Shown: positions 8,611-18,254, numbered from the stretch's first letter. The stretch: DNA of 64,000 nucleotides from Rhizobiaceae bacterium (GCA_023953835.1 JAMLJB010000001.1:868001-932000), one strand, 5' to 3'. A program made the numbers and translations. Notes: generated by a model from the letters alone, not told the origin.

Positions 8611-9621
8611 TCAGTTCTGGTGCCGGATGCGCGGATTGAGCAGGCCGTAGAGCAGGTCCACGATCAGGTTAACCAGCATGATCATGCCGGCGATGATGAG
8701 CAGACCGCCCTGAATCACCGGATAGTCGCGTCTGAAAACGGAATCCACCATCCACTTCCCAATGCCGGGCCAGGAAAAGATGGTTTCCGTCAGGATTGCG
8801 CCGGCCAGCATCACGCCAACCTGTAGGCCGATGGTCGTCACCACCGGTATCATGGCGTTGCGCAGCGCATGGATGCCGACCACGCGAAAGGTCGAAAGCC
8901 CCTTGGCGCGAGCCGTGCGCACGAAATCTTCCGACAACACCTCGAGCATGGCGGAGCGGGTCTGGCGCGCAATGACGGCGAGCGGGATCGTGCCGAGCAC
9001 GATGGTCGGCAGGATGAGATGGCTGAAGGCCGACTTGAAAGCGCCCTCCTGGCCGGACAGCAGCGAGTCGATCAGCATGAAGCCCGTCACCGGAGGAAAG
9101 AAATACATCAGCGAAATGCGTCCTGAAACAGGCGTCCATTGGAGGATGCCGGAGAACAGGATGATGAGCAGCAGGCCCCACCAGAAAATGGGCATGGAGA
9201 AGCCCACCAGCGCTGTCCCCATCATCAACTGGTCGAAGAAGGAGCCGCGCTTGATCGCGGCCAACACACCCGCCGGGATGCCGAGCACGATGGCAAAGAT
9301 GATCGCGCAAAGCGACAACTCAAGCGTCGCGGGGAAGAGCTGGAAAAACTGCTCCGCGACCGATCCCTTCGTCGAAATCGACGTGCCGAAATCGCCGCGT
9401 ACCACGCCCCAAAGGTAGTCCAGATACTGAATCACGATCGGCCTGTCGAAGCCGAGTTGGTGACTGATCTCTGCGTGCCGCTCGGGCGACATGACCCGCT
9501 CGCCGGACAACAGCGCGACCGGATCCCCCGGCAGCAGCCGGATGAAGGAAAATGCAATGATCGAAACCCCGATGAACGTCGGGATGAGGACCGCGAGCCG
9601 TCCCAGCAAAAAGCGAAACAT
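8611..9621 (-). CDS. dppB: Dipeptide/oligopeptide ABC transporter permease (DppB-like)
   Basis: Inner-membrane permease of 336 residues with the DppB N-terminal pattern MFRFLLGRLAVLIPTFIGVS and LLPGDPVALL, and the EAA-type loop (VRTARAKGLSTFRVVGIHALRNA) near residue 230. The start at 9621 has GGGGGTG upstream; a longer in-frame start at 9666 is not supported. It follows the dppA stop by 117 bp, which contain a hairpin at 9689-9721 that probably lowers permease mRNA relative to the binding protein. Confidence 0.93.
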   Translation of the reverse strand: MFRFLLGRLAVLIPTFIGVSIIAFSFIRLLPGDPVALLSGERVMSPERHAEISHQLGFDRPIVIQYLDYLWGVVRGDFGTSISTKGSVAEQFFQLFPATLELSLCAIIFAIVLGIPAGVLAAIKRGSFFDQLMMGTALVGFSMPIFWWGLLLIILFSGILQWTPVSGRISLMYFFPPVTGFMLIDSLLSGQEGAFKSAFSHLILPTIVLGTIPLAVIARQTRSAMLEVLSEDFVRTARAKGLSTFRVVGIHALRNAMIPVVTTIGLQVGVMLAGAILTETIFSWPGIGKWMVDSVFRRDYPVIQGGLLIIAGMIMLVNLIVDLLYGLLNPRIRHQN

Positions 9622-9687
9622 TTCCGCACCCCCAATACAGCGTCGCGACCCGCCGGGGCCACGCAAGCTGGCAAACTACGATAAAGC

Positions 9688-9722
9688 AAAAAGGGGCGTC
9701 CGTCCTGCGAACGCCCCTTTTT
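9688..9722 (-). terminator. Intercistronic hairpin after dppA (partial terminator)
   Basis: Perfect 11-bp stem AAAAGGGGCGT (9689-9699) / ACGCCCCTTTT (9711-9721) with an 11-nt loop, flanked by A on one side and T on the other so it is bidirectional in form; on the minus strand it ends in a U-run. It sits 17 bp after the dppA stop inside the operon, the usual place for a partial terminator or mRNA-stabilising stem that makes the binding protein more abundant. Confidence 0.8.
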
Positions 9723-9738
9723 GTTCAGTTGGCAAACA

Positions 9739-11331
9739 TTATTCGGTGATGTCTACGCCGTCGAAGGTGAAATCGCCGAGCGGGCTCTGCACGAAGCCGG
9801 TCACGTTCTTGCGCATCGGAACGATGGCAAGCGAGTGGTCCAGCGTCGCCCATGGTGCTTCACGCTTGAACACGACCTGCGCCTGTTCGTAGAGCTTGGT
9901 GCGCTCCGCGACGTCGGAAGTTTCCTTCGCCTTGGTCACCAGATCGTCGAACTCCTGGTTGCACCATTGGGCGCGGTTGTTGCCGCCCACGGCATCGCAG
10001 CCAAGCAGCGTGTCGAGGAAGTTGTCCGGATCGCCGTTGTCGCCGGTCCAACCGAGCATGACTGCGCCGTCACGGTCCTTGGCCTTCGACTTATCGAGAT
10101 ACTCGGCCCATTCATAGGACACGATCTCGACCTTGACGCCCACCTTCTCGAAATCCGACTGGATCAGTTCGGCTGCGCGGCGGGCGTTCAGCATGTAGGG
10201 GCGCGCGACGGGCATCGCCCAGACCTTCATGGACAGGTCCTTGACGCCTGCATCCTCAAGCATCTTCTTGGCCGCTTCTGGATCGTACTTATCGTCCTCG
10301 ACCGCGTTGTTGTAGGACCACATTGTCGGCGGGATCGGGTTCTTGGCCGGCGTCGCCGCACCCTGGAACACCGCGTCCACGATGGCCTGCTTGTTGATCG
10401 CCATGTTGAGCGCCTTGCGCACCTCGACCTTGTCAAACGGCGCCTGCGTGGTGTTGTAGGCGAGGTATGCGACGTTCAACCCTTCCTGCTCCATCACCTG
10501 AAGGTCGGGGTTGGCCTTCATCGCTGCCACATCGGCCGCGTTCGGATAAGGCATCAACTGGCATTCATTGGCCTGGAGCTTCTGGTAGCGAACCGAAGCA
10601 TCGGTCGTGATTGCAAACACCAGATCGTCGATCGGCTGCTTGCCGCCCCAATAGTCCGGATTGGCCTTGTAGCGGATCACGGCGTCCTGCTGATAACCGA
10701 CGAAGGTGAACGGACCGGTGCCGACCGGCTTCTGGTTCAATTCGTTCATCTTTCCATCGGCCTGCAACTTGTCCGCATATTCCTTCGACAGGATGGACGC
10801 GAAAGGCATCGCGACGTTGGCGAGGAACGGAGCTTCCTTACGCTTCAAGGTGAAGCGTACTGTCAAGTCGTCGACTTTCTCGATCTTGTCGAGCAGGTCC
10901 GGCATGCCCATGCCCGCGAAATATTCCCAGGAACCGCCTTCGACATATTTGTTCCACGGGTTGTCGTCTTTCCACTGACGCTCATAGGAAAAGATCACGT
11001 CGTCGGCGTTGAGGTCGCGGGTCGGCGTGAAGAAATCCGTGGTCTGGAACTTGACGCCCGGACGCAACTTGAACGTGTACTGGAGGCCGTCGTCGGAAAC
11101 CTCGTAGCTCTCGGCGAGACCCGGCTCCACCTCGGTGGTGCCCTTCTTGAACTCAAGCAGACGGTTGTAGACCGGGTGAGCGGAGGCGTCGAAGGTCGTG
11201 CCGGCGGTGTAGAGGCCGGGGTCGAAACCCTCCGGCGATGCCTCTGAACAGTAGACGAACGTCTTTGCGTTCGCGGCGCCGCTCAGCGCCGTGGCGGCCA
11301 GCAACGCGGCCGCGAAAATCGTCTTTTTCAT
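9739..11331 (-). CDS. dppA: Dipeptide/oligopeptide ABC transporter substrate-binding protein (DppA-like)
   Basis: Periplasmic peptide-binding protein, 530 residues, SBP family 5. The Sec signal is MKKTIFAAALLAATALSGAANA with probable cleavage before KTFVYCSEASPEGFDP, which is the DppA-type beginning. Further family segments are VEPGLAESYEVSDDGLQYTF and VRKALNMAINKQAIVDAV. It is the first gene of the operon dppABCDF and is probably the most highly expressed because of the downstream hairpin. DppA proteins may also bind haem or delta-aminolevulinate, so the exact ligand is open. Confidence 0.94.
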   Translation of the reverse strand: MKKTIFAAALLAATALSGAANAKTFVYCSEASPEGFDPGLYTAGTTFDASAHPVYNRLLEFKKGTTEVEPGLAESYEVSDDGLQYTFKLRPGVKFQTTDFFTPTRDLNADDVIFSYERQWKDDNPWNKYVEGGSWEYFAGMGMPDLLDKIEKVDDLTVRFTLKRKEAPFLANVAMPFASILSKEYADKLQADGKMNELNQKPVGTGPFTFVGYQQDAVIRYKANPDYWGGKQPIDDLVFAITTDASVRYQKLQANECQLMPYPNAADVAAMKANPDLQVMEQEGLNVAYLAYNTTQAPFDKVEVRKALNMAINKQAIVDAVFQGAATPAKNPIPPTMWSYNNAVEDDKYDPEAAKKMLEDAGVKDLSMKVWAMPVARPYMLNARRAAELIQSDFEKVGVKVEIVSYEWAEYLDKSKAKDRDGAVMLGWTGDNGDPDNFLDTLLGCDAVGGNNRAQWCNQEFDDLVTKAKETSDVAERTKLYEQAQVVFKREAPWATLDHSLAIVPMRKNVTGFVQSPLGDFTFDGVDITE

Positions 11332-11550
11332 TGCTTACTCCCTGATTGACCAAGCCCCTCTGAGGCTCGCGAACGCGCATATAAGCACGTTTTTCGAGGG
11401 AAGGAACTCCCGTTTTACCCATGCGCCCGAAGGAGGTATGTGTTTGCGAAATGTTTCAATTCTCTGGTATTTTTATCTCGCAAATTGCCTCAGGACGCGC
11501 ATTGGCGCAACGACACGACTTGATTGTGGAAAACAATGGAGGTGCAACCT

Positions 11551-12105
11551 GTGATAAGGTCTGACTGGAGTGCTGCGATTCTACAATTCTGGTTCGGCGA
11601 ACTGACGCCCGAAGACTGGTTCGAGGGAGGCAAGGAACTTGATGAGCGCATTCGCGGTCGCTTCTCGGAGCTGTGCGAAGAACTCGCATCCGACATGCCT
11701 GGCGAAGCGATGAAAGAGCCGAAAGCCGCGCTTGCCGCGATCATCGCGCTCGATCAGTTTCCCCGCAACATGTACCGTGGCACGGCACGCGCTTTTGCAA
11801 CCGACCACATGGCTCTCGAGCTTGCGCACAATGCGCTGGAACGGGGGTTCGACCGGGATATGACAACCAAGGAGCGCATGTTTCTGGCGCTGCCGCTGAT
11901 GCATTCCGAAAAGCTGCCGGACCAGCAGAAATGCGTCAGCGTGTTTGAGGGGATCGGAAATGAGGAAGCGCTGAAATATGCGATCGAACATCGCGAAATC
12001 GTCGAAAAATTCGGTCGATTCCCGCATCGGAATCGGGCACTGGGCCGCGACAGCAGCGAAGCCGAGAAGAGCTTCATGGGAGGGCACAAAGGCTATGGGC
12101 AGTAA
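11551..12105 (+). CDS. DUF924 family protein
   Basis: Soluble, mostly alpha-helical protein of about 184 residues of the DUF924 family. Conserved stretches are ILQFWFGELTPEDWF at the N-terminus, LAAIIALDQFPRNMYRGTARAFATD in the middle, MFLALPLMHSE, and FPHRNRALGR at the end. The GTG start at 11551 is chosen because GGAGG lies 8 bp upstream; ATG 11536 and TTG 11524 are in frame but the Shine-Dalgarno sequence falls inside or after them. The fold is TPR-like in known members; biochemical function is unknown. It stands alone between the dpp operon and fadD. Confidence 0.87.
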   Translation: MIRSDWSAAILQFWFGELTPEDWFEGGKELDERIRGRFSELCEELASDMPGEAMKEPKAALAAIIALDQFPRNMYRGTARAFATDHMALELAHNALERGFDRDMTTKERMFLALPLMHSEKLPDQQKCVSVFEGIGNEEALKYAIEHREIVEKFGRFPHRNRALGRDSSEAEKSFMGGHKGYGQ

Positions 12106-12232
12106 CGCGATTTTGAGGTGGATGAACTAAATCCGGTTCCGCAGCGGCAGGCTTGCGCATGTTTCGTGCGGTCCCCATAGATGCAAGCAAGCAGGCGCAA
12201 GGATACGCGAATGCCGAACGGCGCAGGACAAG

Positions 12233-14101
12233 ATGCCGGCGGCGGACAGAGGATGGGAGGATCGTTTGGCCAAGGCATCGAAAGGCTCAAGCAGCAGCGC
12301 GAAGGTGACACGCGCTAGAGCGGCCAATTCCGACGCGGCAAAGGCGGTTGCGCCAAAGGCTGTGGCGAGACCTAAGCGGGCGACCTCACCCGTCAATGGC
12401 CCAAAAACTGCCGAAAGGCCCAAATCATCGCCCTATGCTTCGAAGCCGTGGCTTGCCAGCTACTCGCAGGTCGTGCCTCCGACAATTCCTCCGCTTGTGT
12501 TCAAGAGCATTGGTGACCTGCTCGTCGATTCCTGCCGAAGGTTCGCCGGGCGACCGGCCTTCACCTGTATGGGAAAGTCCCTCACCTATGCCGAGATGGA
12601 AAAGGAGTCGGCTGTATTCGGCGCCTACCTGCAATCGCTGGGGCTTTCGAAAGGCGCGCGCGTCGCGATCATGATGCCCAACATCCTGCAATATCCGATT
12701 GCGATGATGGCCGTGCTGCGCGCGGGCTATGTGGTGGTGAATGTCAATCCTCTCTACACGCCGCGCGAACTCGAGCACCAACTCAACGATTCCGGTGCGG
12801 AAGCGATCATTATTCTCGAGAACTTCGCAGCAACACTGGAAAAAGTGGTTGCCAGAACGCCGTTGAAGCGGATCGTTGTTGCCACCATGGGCGACATGCT
12901 CGGCCTGAAGGGCGTTCTTGTGAATTTCGTCGTTCGCAGGGTGAAGAAGCTGGTTTCCGCATGGTCTTTGCCGGGCCATGCCAAGTTCCCTGCGGCGATG
13001 CACAAGGGCAGGAACCTTGCATTCGTCCCGGCAAGCGCTGCCCCCGACGACATCGCCTTCCTGCAATATACGGGCGGCACAACGGGTATCTCCAAGGGCG
13101 CGATGCTGCTGCACCGGAATATACTGGCAAACGTGTCGCAGAACCTTCTGTGGCAGGAAACGGCTTACGTTAAGAAACCTCGGCCCGATCGGCTGATATT
13201 CGTCTGCCCGCTCCCTCTCTATCACATCTACGCACTTACGGTGAACGCGCTGATGGGCATGAGCCAGGGCGCCCAGAATATCCTGATCCCGAACCCGCGC
13301 GACATTCCCGCCTTCGTGAAGGAACTGGGCAGATATCCCGTCAACGTGTTCCCCGGCCTCAACACGCTGTTTGTAGCGCTGCTCAACAATCCCGACTTCG
13401 CGAAGCTGGATTTCAGGCCGCTGCTGCTCACCTTTGCGGGCGGCATGGCCGCGCAGCGTCCGATGGCCGAACGATGGTTCCAGACCACGGGCGTGCCTGT
13501 CAGCGAAGGCTACGGCCTTTCGGAAACATCGCCCGTGGCGACCGCGAACCGTTTCGACGTGGAGGAATTTTCCGGCACGATCGGCCTGCCGATCCCGTCG
13601 ACTGAAGTGGCGATCCGCGACGACAATGGCGATGACCTGCCGCTCGGCGAGGTGGGGGAGATTTGCATTCGCGGCCCTCAGGTGATGGCAGGCTACTGGA
13701 ACCGTCCCGATGAAACGGAAAAGGTCGTCGCCAAGGACGGCTTCTTCAAGACCGGCGACATGGCCTTCATGGATGAGCGGGGATACATCAAGATCGTGGA
13801 TCGCAAGAAGGATATGATCCTGGTTTCCGGTTTCAACGTCTATCCCAACGAACTCGAGGAGGTCGTGGCGACGCACCCCGGTGTGCTCGAGGTCGCGGCC
13901 ATCGGCGTGCCGAACGAGAGGTCCGGCGAGGTGCCGAAATTGTTCATCGTCAAGAAGGACGAGGCTTTGACCGAAAAGGAGATCATCGAATTCTGCCGCA
14001 AGAACCTGACGGCCTACAAAGTGCCGCGGCAGGTGGAGTTCAGGACCGATCTGCCGAAATCGCCGGTCGGGAAGATCTTGAGAAGGGAATTGCGGGGCTA
14101 G
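12233..14101 (+). CDS. fadD: Long-chain fatty-acid--CoA ligase (FadD-like) with basic N-terminal tail
   Basis: AMP-forming acyl-CoA synthetase, 622 residues, which activates fatty acids for beta-oxidation or lipid synthesis. The ATP/AMP motif YTGGTTGISKGAML is near residue 280, EGYGLSETSPV near 425, and the FACS motif (DRKKDMILVSGFNVYPNELE) near 523; the end GKILRRELRG contains the catalytic Lys. Residues about 12-65 are an Ala/Lys/Ser-rich low-complexity basic tail that most FadD proteins lack. A TTG at 12266 (LAKASKG) has GGGAGG close upstream and could be the real start, but the tail would remain. Its stop shares a CTAG with the convergent HAD gene. Confidence 0.92.
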   Translation: MPAADRGWEDRLAKASKGSSSSAKVTRARAANSDAAKAVAPKAVARPKRATSPVNGPKTAERPKSSPYASKPWLASYSQVVPPTIPPLVFKSIGDLLVDSCRRFAGRPAFTCMGKSLTYAEMEKESAVFGAYLQSLGLSKGARVAIMMPNILQYPIAMMAVLRAGYVVVNVNPLYTPRELEHQLNDSGAEAIIILENFAATLEKVVARTPLKRIVVATMGDMLGLKGVLVNFVVRRVKKLVSAWSLPGHAKFPAAMHKGRNLAFVPASAAPDDIAFLQYTGGTTGISKGAMLLHRNILANVSQNLLWQETAYVKKPRPDRLIFVCPLPLYHIYALTVNALMGMSQGAQNILIPNPRDIPAFVKELGRYPVNVFPGLNTLFVALLNNPDFAKLDFRPLLLTFAGGMAAQRPMAERWFQTTGVPVSEGYGLSETSPVATANRFDVEEFSGTIGLPIPSTEVAIRDDNGDDLPLGEVGEICIRGPQVMAGYWNRPDETEKVVAKDGFFKTGDMAFMDERGYIKIVDRKKDMILVSGFNVYPNELEEVVATHPGVLEVAAIGVPNERSGEVPKLFIVKKDEALTEKEIIEFCRKNLTAYKVPRQVEFRTDLPKSPVGKILRRELRG

Positions 14102-14805
14102 AGCTTTGTCAGACGGTCGGGCAGTTCCGCCACGGAATCAATGACCAGATCGGCCAGCGGTGAAAGGCTTTCGCGTGTCCCCGTACCCGACAGCACGCCG
14201 ATATTGAGACCCACGCCTCCGGCACGGCCCAGTTCGAGATCGTGGCGATTGTCTCCCACCATTGCGATCTCCGAAGGTTTCAGGCCGATGAGATCACAGA
14301 AAGCGAATACGGAATCCGGCGCGGGCTTCGGCTTTGCGACGGCATCGTAGCCGAAGGCTGCGTCGAACATCTGCGCTACGCCCATGGTCAGCAAGGTACG
14401 CTCGGCGCCCGCAGTGGAATCGTTGGTCGCGATCCCGAGCTTGATCCCTGCGGCATGCAATTTCGTCAACGCCTCGATCACACCCGGCAGCGCCACCGCC
14501 TTCGAAGCACCCTCAATGGCGCAGACCTCGTCGAACCGCTCGACCAGGGCGAGCCGCTGGCCGTCCGTCAGGCCCGGATGCCACAGCGCGACGATGTCGG
14601 CATTGGTGCCCGCCGCGAATACAGAGTCCGCGCGAAAGCGATCTCCCGCCGCATCATAGCCCGCCGCATCCATCAGCACATCGGCGCGCCCTCGGTCTCC
14701 ACCTGCCGCCTCCAGCGCCAGCGCATCGCCGATCGCATGCCAGGTCGCATGGAAATCGACAAGCGTGCCGTCCTTGTCGAAAAGTATGCCTCTAATCGAT
14801 GCCAC
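14098..14805 (-). CDS. HAD-family phosphatase (phosphoglycolate phosphatase-like)
   Basis: Haloacid-dehalogenase superfamily hydrolase, 235 residues. Motif I is LFDKDGTLVDF (Asp10 nucleophile and Asp12), motif II GIATNDS near residue 125, and motifs III/IV are KPKPAPDSVF and AMVGDNRHDLELGRAGG. The helical cap lies between motifs I and II, as in Gph/PGP enzymes. Phosphoglycolate or another small phosphate ester is a likely substrate but cannot be fixed from sequence. Convergent with fadD (4-bp overlap) and 83 bp downstream of pgi on the same strand. Confidence 0.88.
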   Translation of the reverse strand: MASIRGILFDKDGTLVDFHATWHAIGDALALEAAGGDRGRADVLMDAAGYDAAGDRFRADSVFAAGTNADIVALWHPGLTDGQRLALVERFDEVCAIEGASKAVALPGVIEALTKLHAAGIKLGIATNDSTAGAERTLLTMGVAQMFDAAFGYDAVAKPKPAPDSVFAFCDLIGLKPSEIAMVGDNRHDLELGRAGGVGLNIGVLSGTGTRESLSPLADLVIDSVAELPDRLTKL

Positions 14806-14888
14806 GCAGTGCTCCCGTTATGCCGCGACTCCGCAATGGCTGCATGTCGCATATGTGGAGCTGTATCGCAAAGAACCGGAGCCGCAGG

Positions 14889-16520
14889 TCACGCTCTCAG
14901 CTTGTGGATATAGGCCACCAGCCCGTTCGTCGAAGCATCGCTCGACGCCTTCTGTTTTCCTTCCACCGCCGGTAGCAGGTTGGTTGCGAGTTCCTTGCCG
15001 AGCTCGACACCCCACTGGTCGAACGAGTTGATCCCGAACAGCACCCCTTCCACGAATACTCGGTGTTCGTAGAGTGCAATCAGTCTTCCCAGCGTGCGGG
15101 GGTCGAGTTTCCTGTAGAGGATCGTCAGTGAAGGCCGGTTCCCGGAAAAGACGCGGTGCGGCGCGACCTTCCTGATCTCCTCGGCGCTCATGCCCTTCGC
15201 GCGCATCTGCTCCTGTGCCTCCGCGAGTGTGCGCCCCTTCATCAGGGCTTCGGATTGGGCAAGGCAGTTCGCCAGCAGGAGGTCGTGATGCTGCTTCAGG
15301 CCTGATTCATGACCTTCCGCCGCAACAAGAAACTCGACCGGAATGATGTCGGTCCCCTGATGCAGCAACTGAAAAAACGCATGCTGGCCGTTGGTACCCG
15401 GCTCGCCCCAAACAAGCGGGCCGGTTGGCGTCGTCACCTTCGCGCCGGAGAGCTTCACGCTCTTGCCGTTCGATTCCATGTCGAGCTGTTGCAGATAGGC
15501 CGGAAGCCGCGCGAGACGCTGGTCGTACGGAATGACGGCGCGCGCCGGATATTTGCAGATCACCCGATGCCAGTAGCCCAGCAGGCCCATCAAAGTCGGC
15601 AAGTTCCTTTGAACCGGGGTCTTGAGGAAATGCTCGTCCATCTCATGCGCGCCCGCCAGAAATTCGCGGAACCGTGTCGCGCCGATTGCGATCATGATGG
15701 GAAGGCCGATCGCAGACCAGAGCGAATAGCGTCCGCCAACCCAATCCCAGAAGCCGAACACACGATCCGACGAAATCCCGAAGGCGGCAACCTTGTCGAG
15801 CGCGGTGGACACCGCCACGAAATGGTCGCGCACGGCCTGCTTGCCGAGCGACCGCGCGATCCAGTTGCGAGCCGTTTCCGCATTGGTCATCGTCTCGACC
15901 GTCGTGAATGTCTTTGACGCGACGATGACCAGCGTCGTCGACGGGTCCAGGGCTTTCAGCGTGTCATGGATATGCGCGCCGTCCACGTTCGAGACATAGT
16001 GGGAGCGCGGCCCGTCATGGTAGGGCGCCAGCGCCAGCGTGGCCATCACAGGACCGAGATCGGAGCCGCCGATGCCGATATTGATGACGTCGGTAATCGG
16101 CTTGCCGTCCGATCCGGTCGCCTTGCCGGTCCGGATCGCATCCGAAAAGCGCGCCATGGCGTCGAGAACGGCGAGCACGTCCGCCTGAACATGCTGACCG
16201 TCGAGCGTAATGCCCTTGCCCGAAAGGTTGCGCAACGCCGTGTGAAGCACGGCGCGGTCCTCGGTGATGTTGATTTTCCTGCCAGAGAACATCGCCTTGC
16301 GCTTCGCCGGCAGGTCCGTCGCCTCCGCCAACTGCCACAGCAACTCCATGATGCCGGCGTCGACCGCACATTTCGACCAGTCGAGCAGCATGTCGTCCTG
16401 CATGCGCGAGAATGTCTTGAAGCGTTGGGGATCGTCCGCGAATGCCTTGCGCATATCCTTCGGTCCCCTGCCGCGTTCGGCAGTCAGCCCCTTGCGTATT
16501 TCAGCGACGGATCTTGTCAC
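14889..16520 (-). CDS. pgi: Glucose-6-phosphate isomerase
   Basis: Interconverts glucose 6-phosphate and fructose 6-phosphate in the cytoplasm. With a GTG start at 16520 (GGAAG 5 bp upstream) the protein has 543 residues, the normal length; the in-frame ATG at 16577 would add an unlikely 19-residue leader. Conserved marks include [18 protein letters not shown], the sugar-binding [28 protein letters not shown] near the middle, and the second signature [15 protein letters not shown] near the C-terminus. The MocR regulator is divergent. Confidence 0.95.
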   Translation of the reverse strand: MTRSVAEIRKGLTAERGRGPKDMRKAFADDPQRFKTFSRMQDDMLLDWSKCAVDAGIMELLWQLAEATDLPAKRKAMFSGRKINITEDRAVLHTALRNLSGKGITLDGQHVQADVLAVLDAMARFSDAIRTGKATGSDGKPITDVINIGIGGSDLGPVMATLALAPYHDGPRSHYVSNVDGAHIHDTLKALDPSTTLVIVASKTFTTVETMTNAETARNWIARSLGKQAVRDHFVAVSTALDKVAAFGISSDRVFGFWDWVGGRYSLWSAIGLPIMIAIGATRFREFLAGAHEMDEHFLKTPVQRNLPTLMGLLGYWHRVICKYPARAVIPYDQRLARLPAYLQQLDMESNGKSVKLSGAKVTTPTGPLVWGEPGTNGQHAFFQLLHQGTDIIPVEFLVAAEGHESGLKQHHDLLLANCLAQSEALMKGRTLAEAQEQMRAKGMSAEEIRKVAPHRVFSGNRPSLTILYRKLDPRTLGRLIALYEHRVFVEGVLFGINSFDQWGVELGKELATNLLPAVEGKQKASSDASTNGLVAYIHKLRA

Positions 16521-16661
16521 GCTGGCTTCCTTTTCGATGACACCGTCCGCAAAATAACAGACTTGCGGCATTCGCAAGAGGAAATCGTGCGCCCCGCGCT
16601 CATCCGGTTCTGGCTCAAGCGTGACCTATCAGTGGCATAAATGCTTGTGATCAGAATTATT

Positions 16662-16728
16662 CATTGGCGCAATGTGTTGGCCCACGGTTACGTTTTGGCC
16701 CAGTCGCAGTCACTTGACTGCGCCAATG
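16662..16728. promoter_or_regulatory. Inverted and direct repeats between pgi and mocR-type gene
   Basis: CATTGGCGCA (16662-16671) and TGCGCCAATG (16719-16728) are exact inverted repeats 47 bp apart. Between them TTGGCCCA occurs twice in direct orientation (about 16678 and 16695). MocR regulators commonly bind direct and inverted repeats just upstream of their own genes, so I infer the autoregulatory operator of the gene starting at 16739; the right-hand repeat lies only 10 bp before that start. Confidence 0.6.
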
Positions 16729-16738
16729 AGGAACAGAA

Positions 16739-18235
16739 ATGCCGCAGAGAAACGATACGGCCATATGGTCCGGGCTTTTCAGGATATCCGCCGAGTCAGG
16801 CCAGACCCTGCAGGCACAGATTCGTCAAGCCATCGTCGCCGCGATTCTGGACCGCCAGATCGCCGCATCCATGCCACTGCCCTCCTGCCGCATATTGGCG
16901 GAGAAACTCGGCGTGGCGCGCGGCACGGTCGTGCTCGCCTTCCAGCAACTGGTCGACCAGGGCTTCCTTGTGGCGCGCGAAAGGCGCGGGCATTTCGTCA
17001 ATCCCGAGGTTCTCGCAAGCCCGCCGAAGCCGCAGGATCGTCCCTCCGCGTCCAACAGCGACGTCAACTGGAAGGCGATGCGAAAGGTGGCCGCGAGCGA
17101 AATGCCTCCACCGCTCAAGCATGACAACTGGATCAAGGCCACTTACCCGTTCGTCTACGGCCAGTTCGATCCCGCACTCTTCCCCACCGCCGAATGGCGC
17201 GAATGCAACCGCATGGCGCTCGCCGTGCTCGAAATCCGCAACTGGGCCGCCGACATGGGGGACCGCGACGACCCGTTGCTGATCGAACAGATTCAAGCGC
17301 GCCTGCTCCCCCGCCGTGGTGTTTTTGCAAATCCAGATGAGATCATCGTCACGCTCGGCGCCCAGAACGCGCTCTACATGCTTGCCGCGCTTTTGATGAG
17401 CAAGGGCACGAAGGTGGCTATGGAAGACCCCGGCTATCCCGATGCCCGCTCGATCTTCCGGCTGGCGGGCGCGGACATCTTCGCGACGCCGGTGGACCAG
17501 GACGGAATCGTTACCTCCGCAATTCCGTCGGACGCCGATGTCGTGTTCGTGACGCCCAGCCACCATTGCCCGACAATGGTGCCGCTTTCGAATGAGCGCC
17601 GCGAGGACCTTCTCGCCCGCGCGCAGCGCAACAACCAGATCATCATCGAGGACGGATACGACAGCCAGTTGATCGACCAGGCACCGCAGCAGGCGCTCAA
17701 GAGTATGGATCGCGCGGGCCGCGTGATCCATGTCGGGTCGATGTCCAAGACGCTCGCGCCCGGCCTGCGGATCGGATACATCGTGGCTTCCGCTGAATTG
17801 ATCGCGGAACTCAGGGCGCTGCGCCGCTTCATGTTCCGGCATCCTCCCGCAAACAATCAGCGCGCGATTGCGCTGTTTCTGTCGCTCGGGCACCATGAGG
17901 CGCTTGTGCGCCGGCTCTCGGCGGCGTTCGACGAACGACGCAAGCGGCTGTCGCAGGCGCTTGGCGCGTTCATGCCGGAATGGCGCTCGACCGAACCGGC
18001 GGGCGGATCATCGATCTGGCTGGAAGGCCCGAGCGGCATCAACGTGCGCGGGCTCGCGGACGCAGCCGCGCAGCGCAACGTGCTGATAGAACCGGGCGAC
18101 CGCTTTTTCGATCGCATCGACAAGCCGACGCGCTTCATGCGCCTCGGCATCTCGTCGATCTCCCTCCAGCACATCGAGCCCGGCATTCGCGAGCTTGCTA
18201 ATATTGCGGGGCGTGCAAGGGCCGTCGCAGCGTAG
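16739..18235 (+). CDS. MocR-type regulator (GntR HTH fused to aminotransferase-like domain)
   Basis: PLP-binding transcription factor, 498 residues. The N-terminal GntR winged helix (residues about 12-80: LQAQIRQAIVAAILDRQI, LPSCRILAEKLGVARGTVVL) is joined by a linker to a fold-type-I aminotransferase-like domain with VTLGAQNALYMLA, EDGYDSQLI and the PLP lysine in HVGSMSKTLAPGLRIGYI. MocR proteins such as PdxR, GabR and EnuR sense PLP with an amino compound. No PLP synthesis or GABA gene adjoins it; the neighbours are pgi (divergent) and a sugar-acid dehydratase (convergent), so its target is unknown beyond likely autoregulation. Confidence 0.9.
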   Translation: MPQRNDTAIWSGLFRISAESGQTLQAQIRQAIVAAILDRQIAASMPLPSCRILAEKLGVARGTVVLAFQQLVDQGFLVARERRGHFVNPEVLASPPKPQDRPSASNSDVNWKAMRKVAASEMPPPLKHDNWIKATYPFVYGQFDPALFPTAEWRECNRMALAVLEIRNWAADMGDRDDPLLIEQIQARLLPRRGVFANPDEIIVTLGAQNALYMLAALLMSKGTKVAMEDPGYPDARSIFRLAGADIFATPVDQDGIVTSAIPSDADVVFVTPSHHCPTMVPLSNERREDLLARAQRNNQIIIEDGYDSQLIDQAPQQALKSMDRAGRVIHVGSMSKTLAPGLRIGYIVASAELIAELRALRRFMFRHPPANNQRAIALFLSLGHHEALVRRLSAAFDERRKRLSQALGAFMPEWRSTEPAGGSSIWLEGPSGINVRGLADAAAQRNVLIEPGDRFFDRIDKPTRFMRLGISSISLQHIEPGIRELANIAGRARAVAA

Positions 18236-18254
18236 GGTCCGTGCCGACTGAAGG

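Noticed and set aside
9721..11247. 508-codon open frame on the plus strand opposite dppA
   Set aside because: It mirrors dppA in a GC-rich gene, has no signal, domain or ribosome binding site, and dppA on the other strand is a clear family member.
12425..13876. 483-codon open frame on the minus strand opposite fadD
   Set aside because: Shadow of fadD; composition rich in His/Arg/Asp typical of antisense frames and no recognisable motif.
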